25,482 nucleotides of DNA from positions 1 through 25,482 of the forward strand of contig DATIBT010000073.1 in the NCBI GenBank assembly GCA_035457345.1. Direction: 5' to 3'. The translations under genes and the position numbers were made by a program. The notes below the pieces were generated by a model. That model was not told the origin of the DNA. It saw only the letters and a program-made list of their open reading frames with translations, and made no database searches. The DNA comes from DASTDY01 sp035457345. Lineage in GTDB: Bacteria > Patescibacteriota > Saccharimonadia > Saccharimonadales > EFPC-124. Below are positions 21,723 to 25,482 of the stretch, one piece after another. Position 1 is the stretch's first letter. Every line of letters starts with the position of its first letter.

Positions 21723-21785
21723 GTGCGACGGAGCGCTCCTCCGCTCGCACCCAGAATTGCTAAGTTGTTAGCGACTGTGGGTGCG
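21723..21785 (+). other. RNA element E2: two mutually exclusive hairpins
   Basis: Same architecture as E1. Hairpin A: GTGCGA-CGGAG with CTCCG-c-TCGCAC (21723-21750). Hairpin B: CGCACCC (21746-21752) with GGGTGCG (21779-21785), enclosing TTGCTAA/TTAGCGA (21757-21763/21768-21774, one wobble). The inner stem sequence differs from E1 but still pairs. Confidence 0.65.
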
Positions 21786-21806
21786 AAAAATTTCAACAAA
21801 CAAAAT

Positions 21807-21828
21807 AACCGGCGTGGTGGTGCCGGTT
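21807..21828 (-). terminator. Rho-independent terminator of khpA
   Basis: Minus strand: AACCGGC, loop, GCCGGTT followed by ATTTTGTTTG. Faces the plus-strand terminator at 21842. Confidence 0.7.
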
Positions 21829-21841
21829 ACTTTGCCACATA

Positions 21842-21886
21842 AGGCTCACAGCCTGAGCTGCTCGCAAGAGCCTGGTTTTTGTTTTT
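21842..21886 (+). terminator. Rho-independent terminator of the 97-aa gene unit
   Basis: AGGCTC (21842-21847) pairs with GAGCCT (21868-21873), followed by GGTTTTTGTTTTTG. It lies after E2, so E2 would be inside the transcript. Confidence 0.6.
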
Positions 21887-21914
21887 GTTGTTGGCCGTGC
21901 CAACTTAGTTTTAA

Positions 21915-22352
21915 TTATATGTCGAGATCGTCCATATCCGCAAGCTCTTTCCGAGTCCTTGCAGCAACAGAGTCCTTTTCTTCCACAGGCTCCTCTGTTG
22001 TTTCTTCCACAGTCTTGCTAGATTTTGCAGAAGATGTTTTAGCAGAATCATCACGCGCTGAATCGTCAGCAACCACGGAACCCTCATCTGCAACGCCGCC
22101 CGGGCGGTCAACATCAACAATCTTAAGGTTATAGCGGGCGTCGTTTTTAGTTCCAAGGGCACGTAATAGGGTGCGTACGCTTTGGGCGGTTGCTCCGCGC
22201 TTGCCTATAACACGGCCCAGGTCTTCTGGGTCAACGGTCAGCTCAAGCAACACGCCTTTTTCGTCTATGCGGCGTTCAATCTTTACCGCCTCTGGCTTGC
22301 TGACGAGGGATTTTACAATAAACTCTACGAATTGTTGGTCGATACTGGTCAC
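21915..22352 (-). CDS. khpA: KH-domain RNA-binding protein KhpA
   Basis: A 145-residue protein. The first 75 residues are a KH domain: QFVEFIVKSLVSKPEAVKI, then VDPEDLGRVIGKRGATAQSV with the GxxG-type loop (GKRG). KhpA-type proteins bind RNA in the cytoplasm and are typically encoded between rpsP and rimM/trmD. The remaining 60 residues are acidic, Ser/Thr/Glu-rich and probably disordered, an unusual extension because family members are normally about 75-80 residues. The start is GTG 22352 with AAGGAG nine bases upstream. It has its own promoter and terminator because antisense genes separate it from rpsP and trmD. Confidence 0.9.
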   Translation of the reverse strand: MTSIDQQFVEFIVKSLVSKPEAVKIERRIDEKGVLLELTVDPEDLGRVIGKRGATAQSVRTLLRALGTKNDARYNLKIVDVDRPGGVADEGSVVADDSARDDSAKTSSAKSSKTVEETTEEPVEEKDSVAARTRKELADMDDLDI

Positions 22353-22379
22353 TGAGAGCTTCTCCTTACTGCTTGCTTT

Positions 22380-22408
22380 ATTGTATCGTACGCTCGCCTC
22401 GGCAGCAA
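22380..22408 (-). promoter_or_regulatory. promoter of khpA
   Basis: Minus strand: -35 TTGCTG (22403-22408), 17-bp spacer, -10 TACAAT (22380-22385), giving a leader of about 20 bases with AAGGAG. Confidence 0.6.
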
Positions 22409-22450
22409 ACTGCTTGTGTTCATTAATTATATATTGCTAATACTAATAAA

Positions 22451-22456
22451 TATGAT
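22451..22456 (+). promoter_or_regulatory. -10 box upstream of the alpha-CTD-like gene
   Basis: TATGAT at 22451-22456, about 57 bases before ATG 22513. The leader holds a small TAGCC/GGCTA hairpin and a weak GAGG; no good -35 seen. Confidence 0.4.
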
Positions 22457-22512
22457 AAAATAAGTTTCAAGCTCCAATTAGCCGCTCACCTACAGGAACG
22501 AGGCTAGAGAAA

Positions 22513-22920
22513 ATGGGCAAGAGTCAGCTCAAAAACGGCCACACAGGACGCAAGCCGAGCCACGGCACCCGGCGGCATGACATGCTCAACGGTCGGCCCG
22601 GCCGCCGCAGTCAGAGCCCCAACAAGCCGGACAACGGCACCTGGCCCCTCGTCATGGATCCCGTCACGGACACGCCCGAGGCCAGTGCGGCCTCGGGCGT
22701 CGACCCAACGACACCCATCGAGGAGCTGGATCTCTCCGTCGGCGCATACAACCCACTCAAGGGTGAGGGCATCAACAACCTGGGTGAACTCATCGCGCGC
22801 ACCAAGGCCGACCTGCTGGACCTCCGCAACTTCGGCCAGAAGCGCCTGGACGAGGTCAAGGACAAGCTGCGCGACAAGTTCAGCCTCTACCTGAAGGGTG
22901 ACGGTCCCGCGGCAGGCTGA
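22513..22920 (+). CDS. stand-alone RNA polymerase alpha C-terminal-domain-like protein
   Basis: A 135-residue protein. Residues 1-60 are basic, low-complexity and probably disordered (MGKSQLKNGHTGRKPSHGTR). Residues about 68-127 match the alpha-CTD of RpoA: PIEELDLSVGAYNPLKGE, GINNLGELIARTKADLLDL, RNFGQKRLDEVKDKL. The wording is closest to actinobacterial alpha-CTDs (LGELIARTxADLLDxRNFG). Compared with E. coli, Asn268, Gly296, Lys298 and Glu302 are kept, but Arg265, the main minor-groove contact, is Gly and Ser299 is Arg. No N-terminal RpoA domain is present. It lies antisense between rpsP and khpA, with 60-65% GC in the lines counted. Possible roles are a decoy or adaptor for activators, or a nucleic-acid binder. 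Confidence 0.8.
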   Translation: MGKSQLKNGHTGRKPSHGTRRHDMLNGRPGRRSQSPNKPDNGTWPLVMDPVTDTPEASAASGVDPTTPIEELDLSVGAYNPLKGEGINNLGELIARTKADLLDLRNFGQKRLDEVKDKLRDKFSLYLKGDGPAAG

Positions 22921-22932
22921 ACAACCGGAGCG

Positions 22933-22974
22933 GGCACCGGCCACCGGGAGAATTTCTCCTAGGTGGCCGGTGCC
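22933..22974. other. long GC-rich hairpin after the alpha-CTD-like gene
   Basis: GGCACCGGCCACC (22933-22945) pairs perfectly with GGTGGCCGGTGCC (22962-22974) and an inner GGAGA/TCTCC stem continues it, about 18 bp in all, starting 12 bases after the stop. It precedes the ordinary terminator at 23000 and so would be part of the mRNA. Confidence 0.6.
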
Positions 22975-22999
22975 GCAGCAACATTTCTGACATTATAAT

Positions 23000-23031
23000 A
23001 AAACACCCCGCTATCTTGAGCGGGGTGTTTT
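23000..23031. terminator. bidirectional Rho-independent terminator
   Basis: AAAACACCCCGCT, loop, AGCGGGGTGTTTT followed by ATTATTCTT; the A-rich left arm gives a T-tract on the minus strand too. It serves both the alpha-CTD-like gene and rpsP. Confidence 0.85.
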
Positions 23032-23038
23032 ATTATTC

Positions 23039-23443
23039 TTATTCTTTTGTTTCTTCTGGCTGTTCGGCCGGAGCCTCTTCCGCACTCGCCTCTTCGGTTG
23101 CTGGCTCCTCAGGAGCGGCTTCCTCTTTAGGCTGATTCTTGCGAAGTTTGTCAGGGTTACGAATGCCGCTTTCTTTGTCGGTGCGTGGCTGCTTCACCCA
23201 AGCTGGCATTGCAATCTTCTGGTCGGTCAGTAATTTAACCACGCGAGGCGTTGGCTGGGCGCCATTCTTAAGGTAAAAACCAATCTTTTCAGCGTCGAGT
23301 TTGACTTCTTTGGTGTGTGGGTTGTAAGCGCCAACGTAGGCGACAACACGGCCGCTGCTAGGGTGGCGTTGGGCTTCCTGAACGGCCAAGCGATACACAG
23401 GGGCAGCTTTACGGCCAAGTCGTTGCAAACGGATTGCGAGCAT
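23039..23443 (-). CDS. rpsP: ribosomal protein bS16
   Basis: A 134-residue small-subunit protein that helps assemble the 16S 5' domain. The core MLAIRLQRLGRKAAPVYRLA, GRVVAYVGAYNPHTKEVKLD and NGAQPTPRVVKLL is standard. Residues after about 85 form an extension of some 50 residues rich in Glu, Ala and Pro (EEAAPEEPATEEASAEEAPA), longer than the usual 80-90 residue protein. The start is ATG 23443 with AAAGGA upstream; a TTG two codons earlier is less likely. A consensus promoter lies at 23487-23515, so it can be transcribed apart from rnc. Confidence 0.95.
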   Translation of the reverse strand: MLAIRLQRLGRKAAPVYRLAVQEAQRHPSSGRVVAYVGAYNPHTKEVKLDAEKIGFYLKNGAQPTPRVVKLLTDQKIAMPAWVKQPRTDKESGIRNPDKLRKNQPKEEAAPEEPATEEASAEEAPAEQPEETKE

Positions 23444-23486
23444 GTACAAAAAATCCTTTGTTGTTTGATAGTTAAACTAATGGCTT

Positions 23487-23515
23487 ATTCTACAGGGGAT
23501 GGCCTCTGTTGTCAA
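23487..23515 (-). promoter_or_regulatory. promoter of rpsP
   Basis: Minus strand: perfect -35 TTGACA (23510-23515), 17-bp spacer, -10 TAGAAT (23487-23492). Leader of about 35 bases. Confidence 0.8.
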
Positions 23516-23522
23516 CAATGGG

Positions 23523-24224
23523 CTACTTGTAGTAGCTCTCAAGGGCAGCTTTAGCAGCTTCCTGCTGCGCCACTTGTTTTGATGGGCCCGTTCCTTTACC
23601 GCGCAGTTTGCCAGCGACATATACACCGAGCGTAAAGGTTTTATCGTGGTCAGGGCCGGTTTCTTCAAGCACTTTGTAGACTGGCGTGTGGCCGTCGGTA
23701 CTCTGCGCCACCTCTTGCAGGCGGCTCTTAGGGTCACGCCAACTGCCGCTCGCGAGGATTTCTTCGAAGGTTGTCAAAATGTTGTCGTGGATAAACTTGC
23801 TAGCTTCGTCGTAACCCTTATCAAGATAAATAGAGCCAATAACCGCTTCGAATGCGTTTGCCAAAATCTGCTGGCGGGCACGCGGGCTGCTCGCCTGCTT
23901 TTCACCACGGCTCATGCGCATGAGCTGGTCAAGGCCGAGCTTCGCGCCCGCAGCACCTATAGACTCGGTGCGCACTAGCGCAGCGCGCCAATTGGTGAGT
24001 ATTCCTTCCGACTCTTCGTAGGTCTTGTACAGATATTCCGTGACCACAAGCTCAAGCACGGCATCGCCCAAAAACTCAAGGCGCTCGTTGTGCTCTTTGG
24101 TACTTTTTTTGTGTTCGTTTACATAGGAACGGTGTGTCAGGGCAGTCACAAGCAACTGCGGGTCGTCGTAAGTAAACCCGAAATTTTCTTTTGCAAATGC
24201 CTGGTAGGGGCTAAAGTCCTGCAT
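23523..24224 (-). CDS. rnc: ribonuclease III
   Basis: A 233-residue double-strand-specific endoribonuclease that processes rRNA precursors and structured mRNAs. The signature NERLEFLGDAVLELVVTEYL lies at about residues 43-62, and the second acidic pair is in LANAFEAVIGSIYLDKGYDE. The C-terminal dsRNA-binding domain (about residues 160-232) has DPKSRLQEVAQ, TPVYKVLEETGPDHDKTF and KQVAQQEAAKAALESYYK. All catalytic acidic residues appear intact and the length is normal. Its start overlaps the end of the NUDIX gene by 14 bases, so it belongs to the rpmF-nusB-NUDIX-rnc unit. Confidence 0.97.
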   Translation of the reverse strand: MQDFSPYQAFAKENFGFTYDDPQLLVTALTHRSYVNEHKKSTKEHNERLEFLGDAVLELVVTEYLYKTYEESEGILTNWRAALVRTESIGAAGAKLGLDQLMRMSRGEKQASSPRARQQILANAFEAVIGSIYLDKGYDEASKFIHDNILTTFEEILASGSWRDPKSRLQEVAQSTDGHTPVYKVLEETGPDHDKTFTLGVYVAGKLRGKGTGPSKQVAQQEAAKAALESYYK

Positions 24225-24717
24225 ACCGTATTTTCTTCATGGCCACTAAAAGTAGCTTAGAGATATCTTCATATTCAATCATATCAAGTGCGTCGTGAAT
24301 CTTGAACCAACCAATACCGTTCATCCAATCTTCTTTTTTGAGACTGTTCGTGTCGCCAAGGGCACGGACTAGATAGATTTGCGTGGTCATGAGCACCAGG
24401 CTTTGCTGGCGGCGGTAACGGAAGTTAATTTTGCCAAGCCAGTTGAGCACTTCCATCTTTTGTAAGCCCGTTTCTTCGCGGACTTCACGCTCGGCCGTTT
24501 CTTTGGCGGTCTCGCCTTCTTCAATGTGACCTTTAGGAATTGTCCAACGGTCTTTAGCGTCTTGGGTTAATAAGACCTCAAGGTCTTTGGTTTTTTCGTT
24601 ACGCCTAAAAACCACGCCACCGGCGGTTTGTTCGCGTACGACTTCTTGAATGATAGGTTTGTGGCGCTGAAAGTATTTCTTAAAGCGCTCAAACTTTGGA
24701 ACTTGCATTGCTGCCAT
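24211..24717 (-). CDS. NUDIX hydrolase, AP4A/RppH-like
   Basis: A 168-residue NUDIX enzyme with a perfect box: GHIEEGETAKETAEREVREE then TGL (about residues 64-86). The preceding EQTAGGVVFRRNEKTKDLEV and DRWTIPKGHIEEG match diadenosine tetraphosphate and RNA 5'-pyrophosphohydrolase relatives. The first 28 residues are basic (FERFKKYFQRHK). It overlaps nusB by 29 bases and rnc by 14, so translation is coupled along the unit. Placement with RNase III and NusB hints at an RNA role, but the substrate is not determined. Confidence 0.88.
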   Translation of the reverse strand: MAAMQVPKFERFKKYFQRHKPIIQEVVREQTAGGVVFRRNEKTKDLEVLLTQDAKDRWTIPKGHIEEGETAKETAEREVREETGLQKMEVLNWLGKINFRYRRQQSLVLMTTQIYLVRALGDTNSLKKEDWMNGIGWFKIHDALDMIEYEDISKLLLVAMKKIRYAGL

Positions 24718-25159
24718 CGGCTTCTTTTCCTTCGATCAGCGTGCGGTAGGCAGTGCCCAACACGCCGTTGACAAACTTCGATGAGTTGTCCGAACCAAAT
24801 GCCTTGGCCAACTCAACGGCTTCGTTAATGGCCACCTTTGGTGGTACTTGCTCGGCCATATGCAATAGCTCGTACAAGGCCATGCGCAAAATAGTGCGGT
24901 CGATACGGGCGATTTGCTCAAGCGGCCACTCTGGCGCAATGGGTTGAATGGTTGCGTCTAGCTCAGCGGCTAACTTTTGCACGCCATGAACGAGCTGATT
25001 GACGAAATCTTTGTCGTCAATTGCTTCATCATAACGCTCAAGATTGCGCGCCAAAATCTCATCGATATCCGCCATAGCGTCAGCGCTATCTTGGCGGAAC
25101 TCGAACTCATACAATGTTTGCAGAGCAATTATACGACCCAGGTGACGATTCGATGCCAT
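24689..25159 (-). CDS. nusB: transcription antitermination factor NusB
   Basis: A 156-residue all-helical protein that binds boxA RNA with ribosomal protein S10 in rRNA antitermination. Typical segments are RIIALQTLYEFEF at the start, LVHGVQKLAAELDATIQPI, QIARIDRTILRMALYELLHM, and PPKVAINEAVELAKAFGSDN followed by SSKFVNGVLG. Length and order match the family. It follows rpmF by 38 bases; no good Shine-Dalgarno is visible before ATG 25159. It overlaps the NUDIX gene downstream. Confidence 0.95.
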   Translation of the reverse strand: MASNRHLGRIIALQTLYEFEFRQDSADAMADIDEILARNLERYDEAIDDKDFVNQLVHGVQKLAAELDATIQPIAPEWPLEQIARIDRTILRMALYELLHMAEQVPPKVAINEAVELAKAFGSDNSSKFVNGVLGTAYRTLIEGKEADGSNASSKV

Positions 25160-25197
25160 AGTAGAAGTTTGTTAAAGTTAACTTAAATGAGGCTTGC

Positions 25198-25359
25198 TTA
25201 AGCCTTTTTCTTACCAGTTTCGCGCTTGGTAGTGGTAGCCTTTACCTTGCTTCCAGCTTTGCTCAGTAGGCCGTTCACCTTGCGCTTGAGTTCCAAGCTC
25301 AGGTGTGAACGGCGCAGGCCGGTCTTGCGCGGAGATGTTTGCTTCTTGGGCTTACCCAT
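25198..25359 (-). CDS. rpmF: ribosomal protein bL32
   Basis: A 53-residue basic protein beginning MGKPKKQTSPRKTGLRRSHL, the bL32 N-terminus (xxPKKxTSxxRxxxRRSHL). The C-terminal part (KRKVNGLLSKAGSKVKATTT) is Lys-rich and lacks the four-Cys zinc site found in many bL32 proteins. A perfect AAGGAGG precedes ATG 25359. It heads the rpmF-nusB-NUDIX-rnc unit behind the promoter at 25400. Confidence 0.85.
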   Translation of the reverse strand: MGKPKKQTSPRKTGLRRSHLSLELKRKVNGLLSKAGSKVKATTTKRETGKKKA

Positions 25360-25399
25360 AAAAAGCCTCCTTCTGTTTATCTGTGATTACTTGGGGCTA

Positions 25400-25428
25400 A
25401 TTATAAGTGAAAAAGTCAAAAACCACAA
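25400..25428 (-). promoter_or_regulatory. promoter of the rpmF-nusB-NUDIX-rnc unit
   Basis: Minus strand: -35 TTGTGG (25423-25428), 17-bp spacer, -10 TATAAT (25400-25405). Leader of about 35 bases with AAGGAGG. Confidence 0.65.
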
Positions 25429-25454
25429 GGGAGCCGATACCCGGCACCGTTATA

Positions 25455-25481
25455 TTGAAGAGTCCCGCGAGGACCCTTCAA
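25455..25481. other. hairpin at the right window edge
   Basis: TTGAAGAGTCC, loop CGCGA, GGACCCTTCAA pairs over 11 positions with one mismatch. No T-tract is visible on the minus side and the plus side is cut off, so terminator status is undecided. Confidence 0.4.
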
Positions 25482-25482
25482 A

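Noticed and set aside
1..25482. Recoded genetic code (UGA as Gly or Trp)
   Set aside because: All housekeeping proteins are full length with standard stops, and UGA is used as a normal stop (for example after the alpha-CTD-like gene).

Overview
The window looks like a chromosomal stretch of a Patescibacteria (CPR) genome, most like a Candidatus Saccharibacterium. This placement is an inference from gene content and style. Genes are compact and often overlapping, sugar catabolism runs through phosphoketolase and acetate kinase, and rpmF-nusB-NUDIX-rnc and rpsP-khpA-trmD gene strings are present without rimM. No in-frame UGA needs recoding, so the standard bacterial code fits. There is no rRNA, CRISPR array or transposase; one tRNA (Gln, anticodon CUG) is present.

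Layout. 1-1556: DrrAB-like ABC exporter (minus; permease cut by the window edge). 1651-2853: membrane-anchored protein with an M23/lipoyl-like domain. 2901-3403: a minus-strand single-gene unit with hairpins in leader and tail. 3511-6674: two paralogous multi-TM proteins flanking an ArsR-VOC pair. 6816-8075: AraC-VOC pair. 8182-9594: HExxH protein. 9644-12355: a repeat-rich accessory stretch ending at tRNA-Gln, with a 435-aa zinc-ribbon protein, a MazG-like NTP pyrophosphohydrolase and a NUDIX hydrolase separated by repeated junctions. 12475-14225: Crp/Fnr regulator, flavin-oxidase-like protein and a VKOR. 14314-17816: overlapping xfp-ackA pair, predicted to make acetyl phosphate and then acetate plus ATP. 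17787-19212: polyprenol/dolichol-kinase-like membrane protein, then a nickel superoxide dismutase with its maturation protease. 19403-22974: plus-strand single-gene units placed between minus-strand housekeeping genes trmD, khpA and rpsP. 23039-25359: rpsP, rnc, NUDIX, nusB, rpmF.

Four things stand out. (1) A 135-aa protein carrying a stand-alone RNA polymerase alpha-CTD, with Gly at the position of the key DNA-contacting Arg265, lies antisense between rpsP and khpA. (2) Two small paralogous genes between khpA and trmD are each followed by a homologous RNA element made of two mutually exclusive hairpins, with pairing kept despite sequence change. (3) Tandem repeated junctions anchored on the 3' end of tRNA-Gln separate single-gene cassettes, and a short coding-like module (LPSLLxMYxKLxEL) recurs four times. 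(4) About ten operon-leading genes have a -10 box only 6-9 bases before the start codon, which predicts leaderless mRNAs, whereas internal genes and the antisense units use strong Shine-Dalgarno sites.
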